From Acanthacorydalis orientalis (Eukaryota; Arthropoda; Insecta; Megaloptera; Corydalidae): a stretch of 64,000 nucleotides of DNA. Of the stretch, positions 14,741-25,418 are shown piece after piece. The stretch is from the NCBI GenBank assembly GCA_034766995.1, contig CM068322.1, forward strand, positions 19,595,745 to 19,659,744. The letters are read 5' to 3'. The notes below the pieces were generated by a model. That model had not been told where the DNA came from. It saw only the letters and a list, made by a program, of their open reading frames with translations, and ran no database searches. The position numbers were made by a program, and so were the translations under genes. Every line of letters begins with the position of its first letter. The stretch's first letter is position 1.

Positions 14741-16490
14741 CATCCCATAAGTAATGCGATATTTTCATATAAATGTAAATGGTATTTTCATATATTGTAA
14801 TAACTTATCAGATACATATGCTGCTCAATTGTACATAATATTTTCTCAGTCTTGTCATGGAAGATTAACAGTGATCGTGCAAGAAAAAATATATGTTATC
14901 GTCGTTAATAATAGTCATTAATAAATATTAGTTAAAGTGTCAAAAGAACATATTAGGTATACTTTGCTTTCGGAGTTTCGTTAGGGGCAACAACGCTACA
15001 ACTACAGTGAAAAAAATATGGGAAATTTATGGTTCAGATGTTATTAGTCTCAGTCAAGGACAAAGATAGTTTCAACAATTTCCATAATTGAGTAATCCAG
15101 TCAACAATTGAGTAATCCGAGAGAGTTCTTTTTTATTAAAAAAAACGATATTTTATGGATGAATTTTATCACTTCCCGTGACGAGTTTCTTCCTATAAAT
15201 CAACCTTGCTAAAATCAACGTTTTCTTTTTAATTTCCGTAAAAACATATCTACTAATATTTATAATGAAAATTATGAAAGTAAATATATTATATTTTATA
15301 TATCTTAAACAGTAAAAGAAGATCTATTTATCTTTTTTTCTATTTCGTCACACTACGAGAAGCTAAATAATTATATACATTTTTAATTAATAACATAGCT
15401 GTATGTAATACAAATAATGTTTATTTAAACAATGTTATATTTGCATGCAATGTTAAATGATTATTTATAACACAGTGTTATAGAATATGTTGAAAATATT
15501 TTTATTAGTTTTCAAATATAACTGAACTCTTTTCAATTAATTATGACATATTTTTCTTGAAACTCCAGAATAAATTCTGTAAATGGTATTATTTGTTTCT
15601 TATTTTAAATCTTCAATGTTTAGAAGATTATTTTTGTACACATTATTCAAATATAACTATAAATAAAAATCACATATTTCAAATATAACTATAAATAAAA
15701 ATCATAAGAAGTCTGTCTCTCTCTCTAAATACGAATTTCATTTTATTCTAATCACGCAGTGCTTTCATTACAACGCAATATATTAATACATATTTATTAT
15801 TTTAGATAATTTATGTAGCCAGAAATGCAAAAGACACATGTGTCTCTTATTATTATCACTGTAAACTCCTTGAAGGATATAAAGGCAACTTTGAAGATTA
15901 CATCAACCTCTTCCTCGATGGAAAACGTAAGTAAAATATTTTTTTTAACAGGGAAATGCTTATAGATAATTACAAAAGAATAATTTTATTAATAAATAAA
16001 TACCTACAAATAATATATTAAATAAGAGAATTATAATAAACGTTTCGAAGTTATGAGTAATTAATTACAGAATTCTAAAATAATATATAAATCTTTTTCA
16101 GTTTGTTTTGCTCCATTTTGGACTAACATATTAGGATATTGGAACCAAAGACACAACGATAATGTATTATTTATTAAATACGAAGATATGAAAAAAGATT
16201 TATCATCAGTCGTTAAACAAGTCGCCGATTTTATGGGTAAAACTTTAACAGGGAACCAAATAGAAACCTTATGTGATCATTTGAGTTTCGAGTCGATGAA
16301 AAACAATAAATCTGTCAATTATGAATCCGCTATTGAAATTAACAAGAAATATGGATTTGTTGATGTCGAAGGTAGTTTTATGCGTTCTGGTACTGTTGGT
16401 AGTTACAAAACGACGATGGGTGCAGACGTTATTGAAAAGTTTAACGAATGGACGGAAAAACATTTAAAAGATTCAGGACTGGTGATGTAA
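2672..16490 (+). CDS. cytosolic sulfotransferase (SULT1-like), complete, 5 exons
   Basis: The exons 2672-2867, 11066-11162, 12257-12437, 15806-15926 and 16102-16490 join into 984 nt, which is 327 codons plus a stop, with a GT-AG junction at every step. The family transfers sulfate from PAPS to hydroxyl or amine groups of small molecules such as steroids, phenols and xenobiotics in the cytosol. The 5'-phosphosulfate loop PKTGTTW is at residues 63-69. The catalytic His is H140 in KTHLP. The 3'-phosphate motif RNAKDTCVSYYYH is at 164-176. The C-terminal MRSGTVG (292-298) replaces the usual RKGxxG and keeps its glycines. The length fits the family. There is no signal peptide or membrane segment, as expected for a soluble enzyme. 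The start is the first ATG of a 5' exon that aligns with SULT N-termini. The substrate cannot be told from sequence. Intron 1 is 8.2 kb. Confidence 0.95.
2897..2967. repeat. (CA)n(TA)n microsatellite
   Basis: It starts 30 bp after the exon 1 donor of the sulfotransferase. Confidence 0.95.
3480..3570. repeat. palindromic MITE family, short right-arm fragment
   Basis: CTCAATTATTGAGCATTTTT followed by GATCAG matches the core of the right arm. Similar fragments lie at about 3935-4020 and 5050-5145. Confidence 0.35.
4769..4832. repeat. TA microsatellite
   Basis: About 30 TA units preceded by an AC-rich stretch, in sulfotransferase intron 1. Confidence 0.95.
7301..7390. repeat. (TA)n(GT)n microsatellite
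   Basis: Alternating TA and GT runs in intron 1. Further pure TA tracts lie at 7524-7562, 7731-7784 and 8333-8373. Confidence 0.95.
7985..8210. repeat. palindromic AT-rich MITE, compact two-armed copy
   Basis: The left arm starts CTGACACTGTGGATAAATTC and contains a run like ACCCCATAAACCACATCAAA. The right arm mirrors it with ATTTATTGAATATTTTTAGC and ends GAATTCATTTGTGG. The arms are imperfect inverted repeats around a centre near 8095. Confidence 0.6.
8243..8565. repeat. foldback element with nested hairpins
   Basis: The left part holds AACCTTAT/ATAAGGTT (8251-8258 and 8268-8275). The right part holds a perfect 13 bp hairpin, CCTTATACAAACC (8481-8493) and its complement (8500-8512). The stretch CCTCAACCTTATAT on the left is echoed in reverse by ATATAAGATTGAGG on the right, so the whole can fold. 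A TA tract sits in the middle. Confidence 0.5.
10306..10364. repeat. (TA)n(GT)n microsatellite
   Basis: About 22 TA units followed by nine GT units, in intron 1. Confidence 0.95.
10799..10855. repeat. (CT)n(AC)n(TA)n microsatellite
   Basis: Three dinucleotide runs follow one another, about 210 bp before exon 2. Confidence 0.95.
11066..11162 (+). CDS. sulfotransferase exon 2
   Basis: The exon follows a TTTTCAG acceptor and completes the glycine of the PKTGTTW loop (residues 66-97). It ends at a GTAAG donor, leaving two bases of an Asp codon. Confidence 0.92.
11194..11249. repeat. TA microsatellite in intron 2
   Basis: Begins about 30 bp after the exon 2 donor. A second TA tract in the same intron is at 11792-11821. 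Confidence 0.95.
12257..12437 (+). CDS. sulfotransferase exon 3
   Basis: This exon encodes residues 98-158 after a TTTCAG acceptor. It contains SPRYIKTHLPWQLLP, whose His (H140) is the catalytic base of the family. It ends in phase 0 at a GTAAAT donor. Confidence 0.93.
13080..13690 (+). pseudogene. mariner transposase remnant
   Basis: One frame is open from about 13327 to 13470 and reads FHHNNVRPHISMKTEQKLKE, then LNWNLLIPP. This matches the mariner catalytic region 'HHDNARPH'. The second catalytic Asp is replaced by Asn, and the flanking sequence is broken by stops and shifts, so it is dead. It lies in intron 3 of the sulfotransferase. Confidence 0.75.
14679..14734. repeat. TA microsatellite abutting a mariner end
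   Basis: The tract ends exactly where the mariner terminal repeat at 14735 starts, fitting insertion at TA. Confidence 0.95.
14735..15130 (+). mobile_element. 5' part of a mariner element
   Basis: TTGGATCATCCCATAAGTAA at the edge of a TA tract resembles mariner terminal repeats. About 210 nt later, broken frames read like the helix-turn-helix region of the transposase (RYTLLSEFR, then a GQRWFQQF-like stretch). The rest of the element is absent. Confidence 0.6.
15645..15708 (+). repeat. short tandem duplication
   Basis: Two adjacent copies of TTCAAATATAACTATAAATA plus an AAAATCA end. A related TTTCAAATATAACTGAAC occurs at about 15511 and 16782, just before and after the last sulfotransferase exons. 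Confidence 0.6.
15806..15926 (+). CDS. sulfotransferase exon 4
   Basis: The exon encodes residues 159-198 plus one base. It starts with IIYVARNAKDTCVSYYYH, the strand and helix that bind the 3'-phosphate of PAPS. The donor is GTAAGT. The acceptor is ATTTTAG. Confidence 0.93.
16102..16490 (+). CDS. sulfotransferase exon 5 (terminal)
   Basis: The exon encodes the C-terminal 129 residues and the TAA stop. It includes WNQRHNDNVLFIKYEDMKKD, which matches the family's LFLFYEDMK strand, and the PAPS-contacting FMRSGTVGSYK. It is separated from exon 4 by a short intron of 175 nt with a TTTTTCAG acceptor. Confidence 0.94.
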
Positions 16491-16578
16491 TTGTATACTT
16501 GCATATTTTTAATTAATTTATAAAGCTGTTTGAAAAATCAAATGAAAATTTAAAATATTGTCTATAAAAAGATGTAAG

Positions 16579-16584
16579 AATAAA
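16579..16584 (+). terminator. poly(A) signal of the sulfotransferase gene
   Basis: A canonical AATAAA lies 89 nt after the stop codon, giving a short 3' UTR. Confidence 0.6.
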
Positions 16585-17612
16585 GCAGAAAAAGTATAGC
16601 GAAATTGTCAACACGGGATTTCTCATTGAATCCTTTCTGTTTGTTTATTATACGAATTTATTTTTATGTTAATATTAACTTTTAAATAATGTATCTCGTC
16701 ATTTATGTATACGTTAAAGTTGTTCAGAAAATAATACAATAATACTTGTTTATCAATGGTTACTGAAAAAAATTCAATATTTCAAATATAACTGAACGTT
16801 TGAAATACATATCGTTGGTGTTTAGACAGAAATCAGTAAATTTAAAAGATTAATTTTTAATTTATAGCCTAGCATTATTTAAAATAATGAGCCTGACAGA
16901 AGTCACAAAGTTCTTTCTAAATCTATTTTTATGTTTGTTATCATCAATTTTATTAAGTAAGTTTCCATGTATCTTGTGTAAAAAGTCATATTTCATGTAA
17001 AATTATCTTTATGAACTTTATCAGAATGTTAGAAGTTCTTAAAAAATGAAAAAGCTATTAACACGATAACGAATATTTACAGTATTAATGGTAGATGTGC
17101 TTTAAAAATAGTTCTATACTTTATATAATAGACTGTGTGTGTATTCATTATTGCGTTTTAAAGATAACAATTTTTACTAAACACTTTGCCTATAATCATT
17201 TTTTTATACAAGACATGTATTTGAATTTAAAGACTTCTGTTAGAACTCCGACGATATTTTATTAGCAAAACTGTCTTGTTACTTTTATAGTTTTAATTTC
17301 GTAAAAAAGACAGATGTGTTTTTACATAGTATCGATTTTTTTATATTTAATTCTTTACAGCAGTAACAGTATCATCATTATTTCAAAACTTGTATAGCAT
17401 TTTATTAAGAAATGAAATTTGGACTAAATATTAGAAATTTGATAAAATATTCTCTGAAATTCTATGGTTGATTTTTAACTATTGAGATTTATATGCGGTT
17501 GAATATTTATTTATCAAAATATGTTGAACCTAGAAAGTCAACCATATTAATTTTTCACTTAATTAAAGAAGTAAAGGTTGCTGTATTACTTTCTCGGACA
17601 AATCTTTATATC

Positions 17613-17662
<50 letters not shown>

Positions 17663-18556
17663 CGCGACGATTGATGGAATTAATGATATATAATTAACTA
17701 ACATAGAATTATAATTCTTTATATATATAAAAATTTATTGAAGATAGAAATGAATGTTTAAAAAGGAAAAATGTTCATTCAAATTAACAAATATTTCTAC
17801 TCAATAAATTTAAAACTAAACCTTTTAAGTACAATACGGGTTAAAAATTATAGGAATTTATTTTGTGTGAATTATAAAAGGGGATATGTACATCTAATTT
17901 TTATTGTATTCGTACGAATTAATATAACTTTTGATACAAAAAATAGAAATTTTCAGTAGAAAAAACAGTAAAATGACTTTTTTATAAAAAATTATAAACT
18001 TGCGAAAGTTAAGCTTGATGTGTATTAAAAATCTGATCATACTTATAATTTAGTATTCATCAAAATAAATAGGTTATTTTTATTGTTGCATCAATTTGAT
18101 TTTTTTAATTTCAACTGAAAACGTTTGATATTATTTTATTTATGTTTATAGTTTTTACAGAAATACAATCAATGATTTCTTTAATATGTAAATATTTAAT
18201 ATTCTTGAATACTATTAAAATTATACTTTAAAACTTTTAATATCCATTCTTGTATATTACGTACTCCCTAGAGTTCTTATATAGATTTAAATAATAGCAA
18301 ATGTAGATAACAAGGAGATACGATTCAAGTTGTATTATAGTAGTTCAATAGTAGATACATTAATAGATTAATAAAAATAGTTTTCAAGTATTCAACAGTA
18401 TATTTTAATAATATACTGATTATACCGATAAAAATCTTCATAGAGGAATCTAAAAGAGTAAGACCCATTTTTAAATCCGGAATTTCAAAGAATTATCCTT
18501 CACATATTTGGTTTATTGTTGGAATAAACACAAGGTTTATATTAACGTTTATTATT

Positions 18557-18573
18557 CTCTCTCTCTCTCTCTC

Positions 18574-18615
<42 letters not shown>

Positions 18616-18645
18616 GATAGAAAGATAGATAGATAGAGAGAGGTA
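18557..18645. repeat. (CT)n(TA)n(GTAT)n(GATA)n compound microsatellite
   Basis: Four repeat types in series, in the intergenic region between the two convergent genes. Other TA tracts there are at 17617-17660 and 18926-18965. Confidence 0.95.
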
Positions 18646-18925
18646 TATAAAGATGCCATAAGCAATAATATAAATTAGAAATTAAAACAATATAATATTA
18701 ATTATTTGCCCAGATGACCAATAAGAGTCATAAATGTTTTTCATCTGAAGAAGTGAATAAACAGCGAATACAAATTTTAGTACAATCATTTTTATTTTAT
18801 TGCTCTATTCTTTTAAACTGCCAACATCAATGTACTATTTACAGATTATATGTCGGTATAATTTGTATAAAGGAAGTGAACATATTTATGATATTATGAA
18901 ATGAATATTTAATCTCTAAAAATAG

Positions 18926-18969
<44 letters not shown>

Positions 18970-19269
18970 TATAATAAAATATGTTAAATATTACTGTATA
19001 TTATCTGTTCAAATAAAAATTTAATTTTTTAGTAAAAGTGTAATGATTGTCAGAAAATATTTTTAGTTTAAAAAATTAATCAAAGTTCGTTTCCAACCCT
19101 ACTTATTCAAGGTATTTATAAACAAAAATAATAGAAACAGATTAAATGGTCAGAACCGATTCTGCCCATCAGCTCATAAAAGAATGTTGGTGGAACGATA
19201 AAAGACATATTTTATTCATAATAAAAATTATATTTTATTCATAATCTTCAAGTCATAGTTTGGAAACAA

Positions 19270-19460
19270 TACAGTTCTGATACTGTGGCTAAATTCATTT
19301 TCACAAATAAATGCTCAGTTGTTGACGCACCCTAAACTTCAAATAACCAACCAACCAAATGAATGATTTTTTTATCCCACAAATCACAAAATAAATGTCC
19401 AATAAATTATTATTGATCATTTTGATTGACGTCTGTGCATATTTCGATTGAAATGCTAAT
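19270..19460. repeat. palindromic MITE family, left arm
   Basis: It begins GTTCTGATACTGTGGCTAAA and includes a 'TCCCACAAATCACAAAATAA' stretch and ATTATTGATCATTTTGATTG, as in the other copies. Confidence 0.5.
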
Positions 19461-20394
19461 ATTTTCAGACCGCTAATAATTATTCATAAACATTACATTT
19501 CGTTTTTACATCTTTGATTAACTTAATTACTTTCAAAAGATATAGATATATAAAAAAAATATTTACATTTTTCTTTATCTTCTATTCGAAATGTTTAGAG
19601 TGAAATTATCTGTCTATATGTATTGTCACTGCAATACTCTTAATAATTATTTGGTATATGTATCATAACATAATTTGATAACCACTGATTTAATTTTAAT
19701 TTAAAAAAAAATCTATAAAAAGTCAATGTATTTATAAAACATTATTTAAAAAATTATCTTACTTGACCGGAAGATAAGAAGACATATCCTTCTATTGCGC
19801 CTGGAGCTTTTCAGTCTTTCTTCCCGCACACGTTGAAACAAGACCTCCAGCTAGATCGTCAGTATATCATCTGCACTCGAGGCATGGGTCATGGGCTCTA
19901 CGCCTGACACCCGCATCATTACCCGCCTAGCTGTAACATCGAAATTTCATTAAGCGCCGTCCAACAGAACGTGTATCTTACTTACCAGTTGAACTCTTCT
20001 ACAATTACTAGGTACGAGGACAAGAAAGATGTTTGCATGCAAATTCAGGAATCACTTATTATACTCCAATTGTTACTAAGTAATGTTTTTAATTTCAACA
20101 CTGTTGAAGATCTGGATTTATGAGACACATTCCGTATTTATCTTAGTTTATTTATATTTTTCATGAATCAATTCCAGACTTTCATTTTATTAAACGTGCT
20201 TGAACTATGTTTGTAAACGATCCTGTATGAAAAAATTAAACATTTTTAATATATGTCAAGTTAAAAAAGTATAACGAATGATTACAACTAAGATCAATTA
20301 ATAAAAATAAAATATTTAAATGATTATGTACAGTTATTTAAATATTATAGAATCTTATAGAAAAAAGCATGAATAGCAATATAGTTGTAACAGT

Positions 20395-20550
20395 ATGCTT
20401 GAAATCACTTCCATAAAGCAATTTTCTTTCAATTCATAAACCACAAACTTTTTTTGCGCATAAATGTTCAATAAATCTATATAAACTATCATTTTTCTTT
20501 CATAGTCGTATGAATTTTAATGTTTGATTTTATCATCTTCAGAACGCCAA
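20395..20550. repeat. palindromic MITE family, diverged left arm
   Basis: The stretch TTCATAAACCACAAA, followed by AAATGTTCAATAAAT and a CATTTTTCTTTC segment, follows the order seen in the better copies. Confidence 0.35.
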
Positions 20551-20629
20551 GGTACAAAAAAATCCGATTTTTTTAAAAATAACCTGTTAAATCATCTTTA
20601 ATAACTATCATTTTTTTTAAAAAAATAAC

Positions 20630-20750
20630 AATATAGTTTTTGGTATTGTGACTAAATACATTTCCACAAATCTTTTCCATTCTCCAAACATCATAAAGAA
20701 AAATTACAAATGAAAAATGTTTAATAATTAATTATTTAACAACACAAAGC
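20630..20750. repeat. palindromic MITE family, left arm
   Basis: It begins TATAGTTTTTGGTATTGTGA followed by CTAAATACATTTCCACAAAT and ends in a TGTTTAATAATTAATTATTT run, matching the left arm of the family. Confidence 0.45.
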
Positions 20751-20759
20751 AGAACACCA

Positions 20760-21245
20760 GTCAAAGCAGTGGACAACGGGTTAGTGAAAGTGCGCTGAAA
20801 AAAGTTTTGTCGGCTGGGAAGGTGATGGCTACTGTTTTTTTGTGATTCCCAAGGAATCATCCTGATCGCTTACTTAACAAAGCAAAAATGATAACAAGAG
20901 CCTATTATACAATATTATTAGACCGATTAAAAGAAGACCTGAATCAAAAACGGCCAAGACTGGCACACAAAAAAAGTGTTCTTTCAAAAGAATAACGCAC
21001 CGTCCCACAAATTGACCGTCGCAATGGCATAATTGCACGAATTAGGCTTCGAATTGATTCCTCATCCACGCTATTCTTCAGACTTGCTCCTGTGACTTCT
21101 TCCTCATCCTGAATTTAAAAATTTGGCTCAATGGGAAAAAATTCTTATCGAATAAGGATGTCATCATTGCCGTCAATGCGTATTTTGCAGACTCGCTAAA
21201 CCAGTGTATAGCACTCAAAGGACTCTATATTGAGAAATAAAATTG
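20760..21245 (+). pseudogene. 3' half of a mariner transposase, broken
   Basis: The pieces SAGKVMATVF, YYTILLDRLKEDL, KNNAPSHK and LGFELIPHPRYS, in shifting frames, follow the mariner order. The second catalytic Asp is again Asn (KNNAPSHK for QDNAPSHK). At least two frameshifts and several stops disable it. Confidence 0.75.
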
Positions 21246-21307
21246 ATTTTTTCCAAAAAAACATATTTAACTTACTTTTTTACCATTATTATCAAACGAC
21301 CCTCGTG

Positions 21308-21426
<119 letters not shown>

Positions 21427-22375
21427 ATACAAACACTCAGTTCCATCTGTTATGAACACTTTTTAACTGTTTTTTACTTTCCATTTATTACCTAGAAGTC
21501 ACTTTCAAAAATATAAATCCATATGTGCATTTTTTTTCTATAAAAATTCCATAATTTCTGCAAACTTATACACTTGCTGATAGAAAAATATATGCCAGCT
21601 AGAAAAAAATCGTTAATTATTTTTTATAAATAAATTATTTATATATATATATATATACATATGTTTAAAATGCTCGAAAATTCTGAAAACCTATTTAGTA
21701 AAAATATTATTTAGGGATAATAAATTGGTTATACAACTGGATAATAAAAATATCAATTACTTTTTTTATATATATTTTTCTTAATAATATATAAATAATT
21801 ACTTCTTCAATGAATGAATTGACCTGCAAAATGAAAATTTAACAATAAAATGTAATATATTTTGCATATTTTGAAAAATTTCTATTTCTTAAATATTATT
21901 CGAATGAGAATATATCGGTAAAAACTTTATTAATAACTTATAGAATAATAAAATAGTTCAGTTATACCACATATTACCTTAGTTAATTTACTGTTTTCTT
22001 TCATTCATCTTCACTTGAACTGATTTCTTCATATTTCTATATACATTTAAAATTATGGAAACAATAAAAGTATAAAATTGTTCAACATGATACAACAATA
22101 AAAAAATAAACAAAAATAACACGTTCTGAAAGGATATCGTATATTTTTTTATAATTGAATTTATTAACTATATTTGCTTACATATAAAACAATTTTTTTT
22201 ATCAAATTTAATGATTGTCTCGAAACGTTTGTTTTAATAAAATACAAATATTTACGTAAAAAATAATTTAATAAAAACACTAACATAAAAGAACACATAC
22301 TTTGATGTAATATATTCATATATATATATAATAATCAGTATCGACTAGTGAATAATATTTTACATTGTTTTTTCT

Positions 22376-22389
22376 TTTATTTGTTTATT
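22376..22389 (-). terminator. possible poly(A) signals of the long ADAM form
   Basis: Two AATAAA hexamers on the - strand lie about 250 nt after the long-form stop. Another sits only five bases after the stop (22627-22632) and would give an unusually short 3' UTR. Confidence 0.3.
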
Positions 22390-22636
22390 TAAAAACGTAT
22401 ATAAATTTATTTTGATTCGATCGATCACTGCAGCACCGTTCATAAAAGATAAAATTTAAGTCCGGCAGACAACTTTAAGAAACACTTATTATTTATATTA
22501 AATAGAAATCGGAAGTCGTAAATGTTAAAAAAAATCACAACTAATTATCGACGGGAGATCGCAAATGTGCATTTCGTTTTAAATAACACGATAATATTAG
22601 ACGAAGAACGAATGAAACGAACGCTGTTTATTAGTT

Positions 22637-25418
22637 TTATTTTATTTGCGTTGTCGGTCGTTTCGTTTGTCCTACGGTCGATGTTCTCGACTGAACATTT
22701 GGTTTATTACTAGTTTCGAATTTTTTTTGCAATGAAGCTACGTTAGACGTTTGGTTCGCTGCCCGTCGAACCGTTGCCGGCATTACCTTACTACCTGCAT
22801 CCGATGCAGACTTTCCGGTCGGTCCTGTTGTTTTTAATGTTGTATTCGACTTTACATCACTGTTGGACTTACCCAAAGTTTCAGATCCTTTAGTGTTTGT
22901 GGCACTCGGTTTCGGCGAAACTGCTGGCTGTTTAACTATTTTCGGAGTACTGATCACCGGCTTCGATTTGGTAGCAGTACTTGAGATCGTACTATTATGG
23001 TTTGCAGTACTCGATGTAGAACTATTATTTACGACGTCGGGAGAAACGGTCGAGTTAACACTAGATTCACAGCTGGTCACTACATCTGGTGTATTGCTGT
23101 TGCTCTGCGCTTTTTGGCCTGCTTTAGGAAGATTTTTCGGGGGACCAGGTACCGTCCGACTTGGTTGTAATTTTGATGTCGATTTCAAACCTGGAGGAGT
23201 GACTTGTCTACTTAAAGGAGGTGTTGTTTGTTTACTTAAATTAGGAGGGGTTGATTGCCGTTTTATATTTGGCGGCGTCGCCTGTTTTTTTAAATTAGGC
23301 GGCGTTACTTGACGAGTGATCGATTTAGCTGTTTTCGTAGTTGGAGATGAAGGTGTTTGTGTTTTTACAATCGTTGGTGTTTTATCTTTTTCCGTTTTTT
23401 CAGGTTCGCTCTTCGTAATGTTTGTGTTCGTATTCTTAAAAGTAGCTGCGAAAGGACCGGCGTTCCTATGAAGCGTCGACGAGAACGGCTTATAATTATT
23501 TAAGTCCGTCACTAATTTTGTATTACTATTAGTTGTATTACTCTCAGTTCCTTTGAATGTACTCATGGGGACTGGTTTTTTTGCTTCTTGTACATTTTTC
23601 TGCACCGTTTGCACTATCGGCGGATTTAATGCTGAAGGATTCAAATATCCGCTTGAAGTAGTTGAACTAGCACTAGATTTTGAAGGATTCATATTGCTAT
23701 ACACATTTTCTGGGGATTTATAAATAGGTGTTGTATTCGCGTACATTCCCAGCGAACTGTCAGAACTGACTAATGTACTGTTTTTATCTGGTAAGTTCTT
23801 TGCAGTGTCATCGGTTTCGTTCTCAGATTTTATTAAATTATTTTCTTTATTAGCTGCTTCTTTTTTCTTTCTTGCTAACGTAGAAGTTGAATAAATAGAA
23901 TCAAAATTGATGTTTTGAATTTCTGACACTATTTCTCCTAGGAGACCCATACTTTCACTGCTTCCCGAATCGCTTTTATTTTCTAACGGTTTCGGAGACT
24001 GGTATTCACTCGGAGGCGATGTATCTTTAACATCAGTACCGCGCAATTTCATAGGAGGACATTCTTCTATTATAGCATATATATTATCTGTGCTATCAGG
24101 AGAAGATTCTTCGCTAATATTTGCAAGCGGCGCAGTACCTTCAGTCATACAATCGTCATATGGATATTCAATTTTATCGTTGCTACTTAAATTAGAATTT
24201 GGATATCCAGATAAACTAGAGATTTTATTCAAAGCACCAAGTTTTGCTCCTAATTCAGCTTGAGTTTTTGCTGTTTCTACTGATGGCGGCCTCGGAGGAG
24301 GAGGACTTGTTGGTCTATTGCCAACAGGAATACTGGTCGGTCGTTTCGAGTGATTCGGCTGTCTCATTGAGCCAAAAGTCGGAATTGTCGGTCTCGGTGT
24401 TGCCGTCGTACCTCTCATACTTTGTGCTCGCATCACAACACTTTTATTATCTTTAATATCCGCGAGCGGTAAAGCGTTGTTCGCTATTTCGATTTCAGTC
24501 TGTGGAATCGGATTCGATATTTCTAAATTTTTCAACTGGTTTTTATCCATTAGTTTGTTGGCTTTGACGGAATGATGAACATTTCTTGGAAGCGAATTTG
24601 TGCCGGACGGTATTTGTTTTTTATCTTCTTTTTGCGGTTTTAAAAACGATGCTATACGATTTAAGGCACTACCGCTTTGCTTTACTTTATTTGATTCATC
24701 GATCGTTACTGTAGGAATCGCATTCATAACGGTATTTGGACTAGACAAAGGTCGTTTACTGACAGGAGAAAGTGGTACATTACTTACTGGCGGTGCTTCA
24801 GGAGCAGGTCGTATCGGTATTTTCGGCTGTACATTCTTTAATGGAGAAATTAACTCTTTCGCCGTACAAGTTGAGTTTTCTAAGATCGGACTCGATATCA
24901 GAGGGCGTCCAGATGCACCAGGATTTAAAGGCGGTAGAGCAGGAGCAGTGGATACATTATTGGTAGTCGATACTCCGTTTGCTAAAGAGTTCGGTCTCGT
25001 AGTATGAGATCGTGCAACTATTGGTTTTACACTTAAAGTAGGTTTGTTTCCTTGAACGGTACTTGCCCTCATCACTGGTGATTTTATAACAATATTCGGT
25101 ACAGTAGGAACTGGAGGTGCCGAACGTTGTGGCAGATTTTTCGTATCGTTTTTAATAAACGGCGAATTTGTTACAGTACTGACGGTACTGTTCGAATGAA
25201 CACTTGGCGATTCTGTCTTTTGTAACGGTGTCAAACTAAATCCTTTGAAATGACCGAAAAAGTTGTTATTGATACCAGATGAAGGTGTGCCAGGCGTTTG
25301 ACTTTCCGAACGTGGTAGCAGTGAAGAATTATCGTCGGTACGAGAACCAATCTCGATTGTTTGCGGTGCGTTTTGAAATGCTGGATTACCGCGAAGATTT
25401 TTCGGCGTTGTCTTCGAC
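22637..25418 (-). CDS. ADAM terminal exon, long cytoplasmic tail
   Basis: The exon follows a TTTGTCTCAG acceptor and is open for 926 codons to a TAA. In such AT-rich DNA that length is strong evidence of coding. The tail is low in hydrophobic residues and rich in Ser, Thr, Pro and Asn. It has NPAFQNAPQ near the start, SPPPPRPPS and other PxxP stretches suited to SH3 domains, tyrosines in [20 protein letters not shown] and NVYSNM, and five copies of a TPPNLK-like unit around 23190-23320. It replaces the short tail of the alternative form and probably links the protease to signalling or cytoskeletal adaptors. A methionine-initiated separate protein is less likely because the exon start is a good acceptor in phase with the ADAM exons. 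Confidence 0.88.

Noticed and set aside
16188..16490. Separate 100-residue protein starting at an internal Met
   Set aside because: The frame is open upstream to a proper acceptor at 16101 and continues the sulfotransferase, so the Met is internal.
22863..25007. Several + strand open frames opposite the long ADAM tail exon
   Set aside because: They are antisense shadows of a 926-codon coding exon and show no known motifs.
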